From Streptomyces tauricus (lineage in GTDB: Bacteria; Actinomycetota; Actinomycetes; Streptomycetales; Streptomycetaceae), in the NCBI RefSeq assembly GCF_014650955.1, contig NZ_BMVY01000002.1, positions 248,001 to 312,000 on the forward strand: DNA of 64,000 nt, read 5' to 3'. The position numbers were made by a program, and so were the translations under genes. Positions 26,908 through 35,732 of this stretch are shown piece by piece. Within the stretch, counting starts at the first letter, position 1, and every line of letters begins with the position of its first letter. The notes beneath the pieces are model-generated. The model did no database searches. It saw only the letters and a program-made list of their open reading frames with translations, and was not told the origin of the DNA.

Positions 26908-28047
26908 CTACCGTCGCCCTCGGAACCGGCGCCGTTCGGCCGCCGGGGGCGGGGGCGCGTCGGCGAGGCGTACGACGGGGTCGTCGGGGCCCTCACGGCC
27001 GGCGACGACGGGCTTCGTGGCACGTACGGCCTTGGCGCGGTACTGGGCCGCGTCGGCGAGGCGGAAGAGCCGGCGGGCGGAGTGGACGGGCCCCAGCGGA
27101 TTGCCGGTCGAGGCGACCCCGCACGCGACCCCCTCGCCCAGCTCCAGCTCACCGGCCCGGCGGCACAGTTCCTCGGCGACGCGGACCACCTCGTCGGCGG
27201 TGGGGCCCACCGCCACCAGGCAGAACTCGTCACCGCCGAGGCGGGCGGCGAGCGTGCCGGGGAGCATCGCGCCGCACAGGGACAGCACCGACCCGAAGCG
27301 TTCGAGGAGCCGGTCGCCGACGGCGTGCCCGCGGGTGTCGTTGACGCGCTTGAGCCCGTTCAGGTCGCACACCACAAGGCTCACGACGACGCCCTGCGCG
27401 CGATGGCACTCGATGGCCTCCTCCAGGCGCATGTCCACGGCCCGGCGGTTGGCGAGACCGGTGAGCGCGTCGGTGAAGGCGAGCCGCCGGGCCTCCTCCA
27501 GGCGTTCGGTCTGCGCGATCCCGGCCGCGACCACGGAGGCGAGGACGGTCGCGAAGTCGGCGTCGGCGCCGTCGAAGACGGGCGCCCCGGCGGACCGGGC
27601 GACATACAGCTCGCCCCAGGCGCGTCCGTGCAGCACGACCGGCGCGACGACACAGCAGCCGCGCCCGCGCCGCCTCAGCGCGGCGACCCTCTGATGGCAG
27701 TATTCGGCGCCCCCCGCGGCCGGACCGTCCGCCGTCTCGACCCAGGCGTTGGGCTCGCCGCCCGCCCAGCGCTCATGCAGGAACTCGGTGATCTCGGGGA
27801 ACTGATGCACGGGGTACGTCTCCCGCTCCGGGAACTCCTCCTCGCCCGGGGCCCGCTCCCCCGTGTTCACCAGGACCCGCAGCCGCCCCAGCTGCCGCTC
27901 CCACACGGACAGCGCGGCGAAGTCCCCGCCCAGCGCCCGGCGGGCCCCGTCCGCCGCCGCACGCCACGACTCGCGCGGGGCGTGCGCGGCGGCCATGCCC
28001 TGCGCCAGCGCCACCACGGCCCTCAGTCGCACATCGTCACCACCCAT
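26908..28047 (-). CDS. GAF-GGDEF protein, probable diguanylate cyclase
   Basis: 379 residues. Residues about 5-190 form a GAF-like sensor region (FAALSVWERQLGRLRVLVNTG; CVVAPVVLHGRAWGELYVAR). Residues about 195-345 form the GGDEF domain: DALTGLANRRAVD, DLNGLKRVNDTRGHAVGD and the intact signature ARLGGDEFCLV. The usual RxxD inhibitory site five residues before GGDEF is absent (MLPGTLAAR), so product inhibition may be lost. It makes cyclic di-GMP, which in streptomycetes controls development through BldD. A streptomycete GAF-GGDEF protein named CdgE may be the orthologue. The mRNA is probably leaderless (TAACCT ends 6 nt before the ATG). Confidence 0.88.
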   Translation of the reverse strand: MGGDDVRLRAVVALAQGMAAAHAPRESWRAAADGARRALGGDFAALSVWERQLGRLRVLVNTGERAPGEEEFPERETYPVHQFPEITEFLHERWAGGEPNAWVETADGPAAGGAEYCHQRVAALRRRGRGCCVVAPVVLHGRAWGELYVARSAGAPVFDGADADFATVLASVVAAGIAQTERLEEARRLAFTDALTGLANRRAVDMRLEEAIECHRAQGVVVSLVVCDLNGLKRVNDTRGHAVGDRLLERFGSVLSLCGAMLPGTLAARLGGDEFCLVAVGPTADEVVRVAEELCRRAGELELGEGVACGVASTGNPLGPVHSARRLFRLADAAQYRAKAVRATKPVVAGREGPDDPVVRLADAPPPPAAERRRFRGRR

Positions 28048-28143
28048 TACCCTAGGTTAGGTAGGTTTGTACGACTATGAGAGGTCGAAGCGGCGAACAG
28101 GGGTTTCCCCGCGGACGGCCCGCTGAGATGATCGACCCCGCAA

Positions 28144-28159
28144 GTTAACTGACGTTAAC
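28144..28159. promoter_or_regulatory. Interrupted palindrome before the enoyl-CoA hydratase gene
   Basis: GTTAAC-TGAC-GTTAAC, an AT-rich symmetric site in very GC-rich surroundings, 13 bp upstream of the start codon and just ahead of the ribosome-binding site. The spacing is typical of TetR-family operators for acyl-CoA metabolism genes; the regulator is unknown. Confidence 0.5.
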
Positions 28160-28171
28160 CGGGAGGGCGAC

Positions 28172-29020
28172 ATGCCGGAGCAGGCCGACGACCAGCGCCA
28201 CCACGACCAGCAAGGCGACCAGGAGTCGACGCGGCGGTTCGGGGAGTACGTGGCAGTGCGGCGCCACGCCACCTACGTCGCGGAACTCTCCCTGGACCGC
28301 CCCAAGGCCATGAACGCCGTGTCGTCCGGGATGGCCCGCTCGATCGCCGCGGCGTGCGAAGCGCTGGCCGCCGACCGGGACGTACGCGTGGTGGTGCTGA
28401 CCTCGACCCACGAGCGGGCGTTCTGCGTCGGCGCCGACCTCAAGGAGCGCAACTCCCTCACGGACGCCGAACTGGTCCGCCAGCGGCCGGTCGCACGGGC
28501 CGCCTACACGGGCGTGCTGGAGCTCCCGATGCCCACCGTGGCCGCCGTGCACGGCTACGCGCTCGGCGGCGGCTTCGAACTGGCCCTGGCCTGCGACCTG
28601 ATCGTGGCGGACGGCACGGCCGTGGTGGGCCTGCCCGAGGTGTCGGTCGGCGTCATCCCCGGCGGCGGCGGTACGCAGCTGCTGCCGCGCCGGGTGGGGG
28701 CGGCGCGGGCCGCCGAGCTGATCTTCTCGGCGCGGCGGGTGGAGGCCGGGGAGGCGCGGGAGCTGGGGCTGGTGGACGTCCTGGTCGACGAGGGGTCGGA
28801 CCGGACGGAGGCGTTGGCGCTGGCCGCGCGTATCGCCGGCAACTCGCCGGTGGGGTTGCGGGCCGCCAAGCGGGCGTTGCGGCTGGGGCACGGGCTCGAT
28901 CTCCGGGCCGGCCTGGAGATCGAGGACGCGGCGTGGCGGTCGGTGGCGTTCTCCGGGGACCGGGCGGAGGGGGTGGCGGCGTTCAACGAGAAACGCCACC
29001 CGCAGTGGCCTGGAGAGTGA
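28172..29020 (+). CDS. Enoyl-CoA hydratase/isomerase family protein
   Basis: 282 residues from ATG 28172, with GGGAGGG 5 nt upstream. After a charged N-terminal tail of about 25 residues comes the crotonase fold: LDRPKAMNAVSSGM, the oxyanion hole segments AFCVGADLKERN and HGYALGGGFELALACD, and the active-site loop LPEVSVGVIPGGGGTQLLPR with the catalytic Glu of LPEV. The Glu equivalent of the second hydratase acid lies in the GGG-rich segment and is not obvious, so the reaction may differ from simple hydration. Likely role: beta-oxidation or branched-chain acyl-CoA breakdown in the cytosol. Confidence 0.88.
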   Translation: MPEQADDQRHHDQQGDQESTRRFGEYVAVRRHATYVAELSLDRPKAMNAVSSGMARSIAAACEALAADRDVRVVVLTSTHERAFCVGADLKERNSLTDAELVRQRPVARAAYTGVLELPMPTVAAVHGYALGGGFELALACDLIVADGTAVVGLPEVSVGVIPGGGGTQLLPRRVGAARAAELIFSARRVEAGEARELGLVDVLVDEGSDRTEALALAARIAGNSPVGLRAAKRALRLGHGLDLRAGLEIEDAAWRSVAFSGDRAEGVAAFNEKRHPQWPGE

Positions 29021-29029
29021 CCTCTTCTC

Positions 29030-29225
29030 GCCCCCGCCGCCCCTACCCGTTCCCGTCACGTACTCGGGGGCGCTGCCCCCGAACCCCCGCTCCTCAAACG
29101 CCGGAGGGGCTGAGGTGTCGCCGGACGGGCGTATGTCTTTCAGCCCGTCCGGCGTTTGAGGACAAGGGGGCGAGGGGGCGCAGCCCTCATGCGTGGACGG
29201 GAACGGGTAGGGGCGGCGGGGGCGA
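29030..29225. repeat. Complete family A element: nested inverted repeat
   Basis: Outer arms of 29 bp containing GCCGCCCCTACCCGTTCCCG (29030-29058) and its inverse (29197-29225) enclose inner arms CAAACGCCGGAGGGGCTGA (29097-29115) and an inverted copy with one mismatch (29140-29158). The whole can fold into one long cruciform or RNA hairpin just after the hydratase gene, where it could end transcription. Confidence 0.85.
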
Positions 29226-29309
29226 ACCCCTCATTCGGGTGACCCGCCCCCACACGCCCCCGAACCCCCCACCCCGTGCATAACCTGCGCACCCGGGGGA
29301 GGGACCCAC

Positions 29310-29876
29310 ATGACGAAGACGGACACGCCGGCGACGGCGACGGACACGGCGCCATCCACCCGCGGCCGCCACCGCAAACCCCGCCCCCACCGCACCCTCC
29401 TCACACTGGCCGGCCTGGCCCTGGCAGCAGGCGCCCTGAGCATGCTGCGCCTGGCGACCCCCACCCCCTCCTCGGCCGACGGCGAACGCGTGGAAGCCAC
29501 AGACCTGGACCCCACCGCATCGGCCACCCCGGAGACCCCGGAGGCCCCAGCACGGCAGAACACGCCGCCGGAACCGCCGACGACCACGCCACCCTCCAGC
29601 GCGCCCCGCACACCCCCACCGATCCCGACAGCACGGGCGCAGGCACAGCAACAGTCAGCAGACCCCGCAGCCACCTATACCCCCCGCACCCCCACCCGCC
29701 GGGTCACCACCCCCACACCCACACCACCCGAGCCGCCCCAGCACCCCGCAGCCCGACAACCGGCCCCGCAACCCCCCACCAAGCCCCCCACATCGCCGGC
29801 CTCGCCAAACCCGCCGGCCGGCATCTGCGTACCGTTCGTGGGCCTGTGCGTCGACCCCGGCAGCCCGCAGAGGTAG
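29310..29876 (+). CDS. Proline/threonine-rich protein with one membrane segment
   Basis: 188 residues. A basic N-terminus (RGRHRKPRPHRT) leads into a hydrophobic helix (LLTLAGLALAAGALSMLRLA), giving a signal-anchor or signal peptide. The exported part is low-complexity Pro/Thr/Ala (PEPPTTTPPSSAPRTPPPIP), ending in a small Cys-containing cap, GICVPFVGLCVDPG. Such proteins are often wall-spanning stalks. I recognise no family. The gene ends inside a short TAGAGG repeat. Confidence 0.6.
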   Translation: MTKTDTPATATDTAPSTRGRHRKPRPHRTLLTLAGLALAAGALSMLRLATPTPSSADGERVEATDLDPTASATPETPEAPARQNTPPEPPTTTPPSSAPRTPPPIPTARAQAQQQSADPAATYTPRTPTRRVTTPTPTPPEPPQHPAARQPAPQPPTKPPTSPASPNPPAGICVPFVGLCVDPGSPQR

Positions 29877-29907
29877 AGGTGCAGAGGTAGAGGTAGAGGT
29901 AAAGGCA
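29868..29907. repeat. Hexanucleotide repeat at gene end
   Basis: Six imperfect copies of GGTAGA/GCAGAGGTAGAG run through the stop codon of the Pro-rich gene and towards the cyclase stop. It could generate length variation of the C-terminus by slippage. Confidence 0.6.
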
Positions 29908-29915
29908 GGAAGCCC

Positions 29916-31262
29916 TCAGTTGCGGCGGCTCATCAGCCACGGCTCGACCACGCCGAGCCCACGCACCGCCCGCTGCCACATCGGCTGGAGCCCGAAGCGG
30001 TACGCCGGCGGCTCCTCGCCCTCCTTCTCCGCGGCGACGGCCTCCTCGACGGCCACGGCCTCGGAGGCGGGCGCGTCACCCGTGCGGATCAGCTCCTCCG
30101 CGAACGCCCCGTCGACCAGGACCGCGTCCTTGGGAGCTATCGACGTGAGCCGCGACGCGAGGTTCACGGTCGTGCCGAACACGTCGCCCATGCGCGTCGT
30201 GACCGTGCCGAACGCGATGCCCACCCGCAGCTCCGGCATGGTCTCGTCGTTGGCCATCGTCTCGATGAGGCGCAGCGCGATCTCGGCGGCCACCCCCGCG
30301 TCGTCGGCCGCGTACAGCACCTCGTCGCCCAGGGTCTTGATGAGCCGGCCGCCGTGGGCGGCGACCAGGTCGGCGGCGGTGGTCTCGAAGGCCTCGACGA
30401 GTTCGCCGAGTTCCTCCTCCTCCATGCGCCGGGTCAGCCGGGTGAAGCCGACGAGGTCGGCGAACCCGACGGCCAGGCGCCGGTCGACCATCTCCTCGTC
30501 GTCCGCGGCCTGCACGACCCGCCCGGTCGCGGCGGCGAGCTGGCGCCGCCAGACGTAGATCAGGAACTCCTCCAGTTCGGGCAGCAGCAGCTCGATGAGG
30601 GGATACGTGACCTCGGTACGCGTCATGCCCGGCTCGGGCGGTTCGGTGAGGCCCTCCAGGAAGGAGTCGATCTGCCACTCGGCCAGCCGGGCCGTCGTCT
30701 GGCCGGTGGAACGGGCCACCTGGACCGCCATCGCCTCGCTGAGCAGCCCGGCCTCGACGAGACCGGCCAGCCGCCGCAGGGCCAGGACGTCCGCCTCGGT
30801 CAGCGCCTTGGCCTGGCCGATGTCGGCGAAGCCCATGGCCCGCCAGAACCGGGAGGCCAGCTCCATGGAGACACCGGCGCTGCGGGCCGCCTGGAAGGGG
30901 GTGTAGCGGCGCTCGGCGCCGAGGATGAGCTGTTCGAGCCGGAGAGCCAGCGGGTCGCCGTCGGACTCGGCGCCGGACTGGTCGGTCCGCCCGTCCGGCC
31001 CACCCGCCCGGCCGTCCTGCCCGACGGTGCGCCCGTCCGGTCCGCCCGTCCGGCTGTGCTGCACGTCGGTGCGGCCGTTCTGCACGTCGGTCCGGCCGTC
31101 CTGCGCGTCCACTGGGTCCTGTTCCTCTTCCTCCACGCGCGCGTGGAGCTCGGCGCGGTCGACCCGCGCGGCCGCCGTGTCGGCGACAGACCCGGCGGCA
31201 CGCCCGGGCTCCCCGTCGGAGGCGGGGTCACCCGTGCCCGAACCGCTGTCGTCGACCGTCAC
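29916..31262 (-). CDS. cya: Class III adenylate cyclase
   Basis: 448 residues. The C-terminal half is a class III nucleotidyl cyclase domain: AVGFADLVGFTRLTRRM with the first metal Asp, GGRLIKTLGDEVLYAADDA with the second metal and purine-binding part, and DVFGTTVNLASRLTSIAP with the transition-state Arg. A helical domain of about 170 residues precedes it (YTPFQAARSAGVSMELASRFW), probably the adenylate cyclase regulatory domain of actinobacteria. Residues about 50-95 are a degenerate repeat (DGRTDVQNGRTDVQ, then GGPDGRT twice). In S. coelicolor the orthologue makes cAMP needed for germination and development. It stands alone and converges with the Pro-rich gene. Confidence 0.9.
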   Translation of the reverse strand: MTVDDSGSGTGDPASDGEPGRAAGSVADTAAARVDRAELHARVEEEEQDPVDAQDGRTDVQNGRTDVQHSRTGGPDGRTVGQDGRAGGPDGRTDQSGAESDGDPLALRLEQLILGAERRYTPFQAARSAGVSMELASRFWRAMGFADIGQAKALTEADVLALRRLAGLVEAGLLSEAMAVQVARSTGQTTARLAEWQIDSFLEGLTEPPEPGMTRTEVTYPLIELLLPELEEFLIYVWRRQLAAATGRVVQAADDEEMVDRRLAVGFADLVGFTRLTRRMEEEELGELVEAFETTAADLVAAHGGRLIKTLGDEVLYAADDAGVAAEIALRLIETMANDETMPELRVGIAFGTVTTRMGDVFGTTVNLASRLTSIAPKDAVLVDGAFAEELIRTGDAPASEAVAVEEAVAAEKEGEEPPAYRFGLQPMWQRAVRGLGVVEPWLMSRRN

Positions 31263-31507
31263 GCCTGCTGCCCTTCCGATCTGCCGCGGTCAGGTATCGA
31301 CCGGCCTCAACTCTACGGCAGGTGTGCTGTGGCTCACTCCCGACTTCCGAGGCCGGACGGCCCCTGACCCACTCCGTCCCCGTACGTCCGGCGGCCCGCT
31401 CCAGGGCCGCTCCCTGTCGTACGGCCCGGGTGCGCCCCTCGCTCACCACCAGCACGAACGGGCGCGGATCACGCGGAACGCCCCGTGTACCCCGCTGGGC
31501 GCGTCCG

Positions 31508-32425
31508 TCACTCGTTCCCCGGGGATCCCGCCGGGCGCAGGTGCACGATGTCCCCGGCGCCGACGGGCTGCTGCACCCCTTCCGCGGTGGCCAGCACCAG
31601 CCGTCCGTCGCCGTCGAGGGCGACCGCCTCCCCGGTGATCGACTTGTTGCCGGGCAGTTCGGCCCGTACCTCCCGGCCGAGGGTCGCGCAGCCGGCGGCG
31701 TAGGTGTCCTGGAGGCCGGACGCGGCCGGGTCGCCGCCGACACTCCGCCACTTCTCGAACCACTGTTCGAGCGAGCGGAGGACGGTCCGCAGGATGGTGT
31801 CCCGGTCGGTGGTCGCCGCGCCCGCGAGGGCGAGCGATCCGGCGCCCGGCACGGGCAGTTCGTCGGCGCGGAGCGTGACGTTGATGCCGATGCCGACGAC
31901 GACCGCGTCGGCACCGGCGCGTTCGGCGAGGATGCCGCCGACCTTGCGTTCCTCGCCCTCGACCGTCACCAGCAGGTCGTTGGGCCACTTCAGTGCCGTG
32001 TCGACGCCGGCCGACCGCGAGAGCCCCGTCGCCATCGCGACCCCGGCGAGCAGCGGCAGCCAGCCCCACCGCTCGACGGGTACGCCGGTGGGCTTCAGCA
32101 GGACGGAGAAGAAGAGGCCCGAGCGGGCGGGCGCCGTCCACCGCCGGTCGAGGCGCCCCCGTCCCGCGTCCTGCTCCTCGGCGACCAGGACCGTGCCCTC
32201 CTCCGCCTTGCCGTCCACGGCGAGGGCGACGAGGTCGGAGTTGGTGGAGCCGGTACGGGCCACCACCTGGACGTCGGACCAGAGCCCTCCGCGCCCCCCG
32301 TCACGCCCTCCGTCGCGTACGAGCGCGCGGCGCAGCGCCACGGCGTTGAGCGGCGGACGCTCCAGGTCGGACCACCGATTGCTGTGCGCGTTGCTGTTCG
32401 CGTCTGAGTCATCTCGCGGCGTCAT
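31508..32425 (-). CDS. birA: Biotin-[acetyl-CoA-carboxylase] ligase
   Basis: 305 residues, without the N-terminal HTH of E. coli BirA, so a ligase only. Visible motifs: TGSTNSDLVAL, the biotinyl-AMP loop AEEQDAGRGRLDRRW, GLFFSVLLKP, LKWPNDLLV with the catalytic Lys-Trp-Pro-Asn-Asp, KVGGILAE, and the C-terminal SH3-like domain (GEAVALDGDGRLVL). It attaches biotin to the carrier lysine of acyl-CoA carboxylases, here presumably AccA2 encoded 5 kb away. It is divergent from pccB. TAGGGT ends 7 nt before the ATG, so the mRNA is probably leaderless. Confidence 0.93.
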   Translation of the reverse strand: MTPRDDSDANSNAHSNRWSDLERPPLNAVALRRALVRDGGRDGGRGGLWSDVQVVARTGSTNSDLVALAVDGKAEEGTVLVAEEQDAGRGRLDRRWTAPARSGLFFSVLLKPTGVPVERWGWLPLLAGVAMATGLSRSAGVDTALKWPNDLLVTVEGEERKVGGILAERAGADAVVVGIGINVTLRADELPVPGAGSLALAGAATTDRDTILRTVLRSLEQWFEKWRSVGGDPAASGLQDTYAAGCATLGREVRAELPGNKSITGEAVALDGDGRLVLATAEGVQQPVGAGDIVHLRPAGSPGNE

Positions 32426-32578
32426 GCAACCCACCCTAGGTGTGGTAAACGCCGCACTGCCGAACGGTAGGCACGCCACTACGCTACGGATGAGTAGCCA
32501 ATCCCCCATCTGAGCCCAACCCCCTTCTGAGCACCTCACCCTCACGTCCCCACTGAGCAGGCAGGGAGCCGCATCCCG

Positions 32579-34177
32579 ATGTCCGAGCCGGAACAGCAGC
32601 ATGAGATCGACATCCACACCACCGCGGGCAAGCTCGCGGATCTGCGGCGCCGCATCGACGAGGCGACGCACGCCGGCTCGGCGCGTGCCGTCGAAAAGCA
32701 GCACGCCAAAGGCAAGTTGACGGCCCGTGAGCGGCTCGACCTGCTGCTGGACGAGACCTCCTTCGTCGAGTTCGACGAGTTCGCGCAGCACCGCTCGACG
32801 GACTTCGGCCTGGAGAACAACCGGCCGTACGGGGACGGGGTCGTGACCGGTTACGGCACGGTGGACGGCCGTCCGGTCGCCGTGTTCTCCCAGGACTTCA
32901 CGGTCTTCGGCGGCGCGCTCGGCGAGGTCTTCGGCCAGAAGATCATGAAGGTGATGGACTTCGCGCTGAAGACAGGCTGTCCGGTCATCGGCATCAACGA
33001 CTCGGGCGGCGCCCGTATCCAGGAGGGCGTCGCGGCGCTCGGCATGTACGGCGAGATCTTCCGCCGCAACACGCACGCCTCGGGTGTGATCCCGCAGATC
33101 AGCCTGGTCGTCGGCCCGTGCGCGGGCGGCGCGGTCTACTCCCCCGCGATCACCGACTTCACGGTGATGGTCGACCAGACCTCGCACATGTTCATCACCG
33201 GCCCCGACGTCATCAAGACGGTCACCGGCGAGGACGTCGGCTTCGAGGAGCTGGGCGGCGCGCGCACCCACAACGCGGTCTCCGGCGTGGCCCACCACAT
33301 GGCGGGCGACGAGAAGGACGCGATCGAGTACGTCAAGTCGCTGCTGTCCTACCTCCCGTCGAACAACCTCAGCGAGCCGCCCGCCTTCCCCGAGGAGGCG
33401 GACCTGGCGACGACGGACGAGGACCGCGAGCTCGACACGCTGATCCCGGACAGCGCGAACCAGCCGTACGACATGCACACGGTGATCGAACACGTCCTGG
33501 ACGACGCCGAGTTCTTCGAGACGCAGCCGCTGTTCGCACCGAACATCCTCACCGGCTTCGGCCGCGTGGAGGGCCGCCCGGTGGGCATCGTCGCCAACCA
33601 GCCCATGCAGTTCGCGGGCTGCCTGGACATCGACGCGAGCGAGAAGGCCGCCCGCTTCGTGCGCACCTGCGACGCCTTCAACGTGCCCGTCCTCACCTTC
33701 GTGGACGTCCCCGGCTTCCTCCCCGGCGTCGACCAGGAGCACACCGGCATCATCCGCCGCGGCGCCAAGCTGATCTACGCGTACGCGGAGGCCACCGTCC
33801 CCCTCATCACGGTCATCACCCGCAAGGCCTTCGGCGGCGCGTACGACGTGATGGGTTCCAAGCACCTGGGCGCGGACCTCAACCTCGCCTGGCCGACCGC
33901 CCAGATCGCCGTGATGGGCGCCCAGGGCGCGGTGAACATCCTGCACCGGCGCGCCATCGCCGCCACCCCCGCCGACGAGCAGGAAGCCACCCGGGCCCGG
34001 CTGATCCAGGAGTACGAGGACACCCTCCTCAACCCCTACACGGCGGCCGAGCGCGGTTACATCGACGGCGTCATCCTGCCCTCCGACACCCGCGCCCACG
34101 TCGTACGCGGCCTGCGGTCCCTGCGGACCAAGCGGGAGTCCCTGCCCCCGAAGAAGCACGGCAACATCCCCCTCTAG
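32579..34177 (+). CDS. pccB: Acyl-CoA (propionyl-CoA) carboxylase beta subunit
   Basis: 532 residues, full length for the carboxyltransferase subunit. Conserved segments: [41 protein letters not shown] core, [13 protein letters not shown] and [13 protein letters not shown] with the N-side oxyanion glycines, then [12 protein letters not shown] and [13 protein letters not shown] on the C-side. It moves carboxyl from biotin to propionyl-CoA, giving methylmalonyl-CoA, a polyketide extender unit, and possibly to acetyl-CoA. The epsilon gene follows at 26 bp, so the two form an operon. The biotinylated alpha subunit is probably the product at 37522. Confidence 0.95.
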   Translation: MSEPEQQHEIDIHTTAGKLADLRRRIDEATHAGSARAVEKQHAKGKLTARERLDLLLDETSFVEFDEFAQHRSTDFGLENNRPYGDGVVTGYGTVDGRPVAVFSQDFTVFGGALGEVFGQKIMKVMDFALKTGCPVIGINDSGGARIQEGVAALGMYGEIFRRNTHASGVIPQISLVVGPCAGGAVYSPAITDFTVMVDQTSHMFITGPDVIKTVTGEDVGFEELGGARTHNAVSGVAHHMAGDEKDAIEYVKSLLSYLPSNNLSEPPAFPEEADLATTDEDRELDTLIPDSANQPYDMHTVIEHVLDDAEFFETQPLFAPNILTGFGRVEGRPVGIVANQPMQFAGCLDIDASEKAARFVRTCDAFNVPVLTFVDVPGFLPGVDQEHTGIIRRGAKLIYAYAEATVPLITVITRKAFGGAYDVMGSKHLGADLNLAWPTAQIAVMGAQGAVNILHRRAIAATPADEQEATRARLIQEYEDTLLNPYTAAERGYIDGVILPSDTRAHVVRGLRSLRTKRESLPPKKHGNIPL

Positions 34178-34203
34178 CACGCCGGTCGAGAACGGGAGCG
34201 GTC

Positions 34204-34413
34204 ATGAACATCAAGGTCGTACGGGGCAACCCGACCCCCGAGGAGCTGGCCGCCGCCCTGGCGGTGGTCCGCGCCCGCGCCGCGGCGGCGGCCACGGCAC
34301 CGCCCGGCGCGGCGGAGGAGAGGGACGCGTGGTCGGACCCGTCCCGCCTGGCCCAGACCCGTCTGCCGGCCCCGGGCCCGCAGGCATGGGCCCACACCTT
34401 CTGGCCCCGGTGA
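34204..34413 (+). CDS. pccE: Acyl-CoA carboxylase epsilon subunit
   Basis: 69 residues from ATG 34204. The N-terminal IKVVRGNPTPEELAAALAVV motif and the C-terminal WSDPSRLAQTRLPAPGPQAW are the two hallmarks of the small epsilon subunit unique to actinobacterial acyl-CoA carboxylases. It stimulates and stabilises the alpha-beta complex. It lies 26 bp downstream of pccB and is co-transcribed. Confidence 0.93.
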   Translation: MNIKVVRGNPTPEELAAALAVVRARAAAAATAPPGAAEERDAWSDPSRLAQTRLPAPGPQAWAHTFWPR

Positions 34414-34490
34414 GGGGCTTTTAGGGGCCGCGGGGCGGCGACAAACAGCGGCTCCGCCGCGGGGCGCGACCAGCCGCCGCCGGCCCGCGG

Positions 34491-35618
34491 TCAAAGAACG
34501 TCCGCCACGACTTCGGCCATCACCTGATACCCCGCGTCATTCGGGTGCAGGTGATCGCCGAAGTCGTACGCGCCCCGCAGCGCGTCGGGCGCGCCGGGAT
34601 CCCCGAGCGCCCGGTGCAGGTCGGCCACCGCGTCGTACTCGCCCGAGCGGCGAACCCACTCGTTGAACTCGTGGCTCACCTTCGCCGCCCGCTCCCCCCA
34701 GTGGTCGGACCCCGCGAAGGGCAGCAGCGTCGCCCCGACGACCCGTACGCCCCGGCCCCGCGCCTGCCGTATCAACTCCCGGTGCCCGGCGGTCAGCTCA
34801 CCCACCTCGACACGCGGCGCGGGCCGGTACGTGGGCTCCGCCGCCCCCTCGCTGAAGCCGATGTCGTTGAGCCCGAGCAGCACGACGAGGGTGTCGACGC
34901 CCGCCATGCCGAGCACGTCCCGTGCCAGCCGGTGTACGCCCTTCTCCCCGTACCACGCCGAGTCGTTGAGCAGCAGGTTCCCGCCGATGCCGGCGTTGAG
35001 CACGGGCCGCTCGGTGCGTGCGGCGAGGGCGTCGGACCATCTGCGGTTCGCGCCGGGCGTGGAGCCGAACCCGTCGGTGATCGAGTCGCCGAAGAGCGCC
35101 ACACCGTCCGTGCGCCCGGCGGAGACATCAACTCCGGACAGGAAGTACCAGGACTCGGTGGTCTCGTCGAAGCCCTCGCCCGCGGTGTCCGCGAGGAGGT
35201 CGCCCGCGCCCCGGTAACTGGTCGCGAAGGCCTGCGCGTGGAAGGTGGCGGGCCCGCTGACGGCGTCGAGGTGGAGGGTGACGGTCACCGACTCCCCGGC
35301 CGCCACGGCGAGTTCGGCCGCGTCGCCGACGGTCTCGCCGCGCGCCGGGATCTCCACGGCGGCGGCCCCGCCGAAAGTGAGCCGCACCGGCTCGGACCGC
35401 AGGGCGGCGCCGAGGTCGGCGCGGGCGAGGGTCGCGCCCGCGATCCGCAGCGGTGAGGTCCCGTACGCGTTGGAGAGGCGGATACGGACGCGGTCGCCGC
35501 CCGCGGAGAGGCGGACGACCTGCCGCAGGGACTGGCGCCAGAAGCCCTCCTGGGACCAGTTCGGGGTGAAGCCGGTGCTGGGCGACTGCGGAGAAGCGGT
35601 CCAGGCGGTGGTGAACAC
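34491..35618 (-). CDS. SGNH/GDSL-family hydrolase
   Basis: 375 residues from GTG 35618, chosen because GGAGGG is 6 nt upstream; the frame is open to a TTG at 35660. The N-terminal 150 residues form a beta-rich domain (FWRQSLRQVVRLSAGGDRVRIRLSN). The catalytic SGNH domain follows, with block I VALFGDSITDGFGS, block II AGIGGN, block III LLGLNDIGF and block V GDHLHPNDAGYQ. No signal peptide is visible, so it acts in the cytosol or uses another route. Likely an esterase on carbohydrate or lipid esters. Repeated CTAAAGGG-like boxes in its promoter suggest specific regulation. Confidence 0.87.
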   Translation of the reverse strand: MFTTAWTASPQSPSTGFTPNWSQEGFWRQSLRQVVRLSAGGDRVRIRLSNAYGTSPLRIAGATLARADLGAALRSEPVRLTFGGAAAVEIPARGETVGDAAELAVAAGESVTVTLHLDAVSGPATFHAQAFATSYRGAGDLLADTAGEGFDETTESWYFLSGVDVSAGRTDGVALFGDSITDGFGSTPGANRRWSDALAARTERPVLNAGIGGNLLLNDSAWYGEKGVHRLARDVLGMAGVDTLVVLLGLNDIGFSEGAAEPTYRPAPRVEVGELTAGHRELIRQARGRGVRVVGATLLPFAGSDHWGERAAKVSHEFNEWVRRSGEYDAVADLHRALGDPGAPDALRGAYDFGDHLHPNDAGYQVMAEVVADVL

Positions 35619-35644
35619 GGCGGTTCCCTCCAGTTCCTCAGCCC

Positions 35645-35730
35645 CTAAACGGGACTGCAATCCCTTTAGTGATGCCGGGAACGGTAGCAGGGATCGACCG
35701 ACTAACGGAACAACAGACCCTTTAGGTCAA
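35645..35730 (-). promoter_or_regulatory. Promoter with repeated CTAAAGGG boxes for the SGNH hydrolase gene
   Basis: Minus-strand TTGACC (35725-35730), a 17-bp spacer and CGTTAG (35702-35707) form a plausible promoter. CTAAAGGGT (35717-35725) overlaps the -35 region, CTAAAGGGA (35661-35669) lies further down, and CTAAACGGGA on the other strand (35645-35654) makes an imperfect inverted repeat with it. They look like operators. Confidence 0.45.
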
Positions 35731-35732
35731 GA

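Noticed and set aside
28050..28072. CCTAGGTTAGGTAGGTTTG resembles half of an iron-regulator (DmdR/IdeR) box.
   Set aside because: Only the left half fits; the right half of the palindrome is missing, and neither flanking gene is iron-related.
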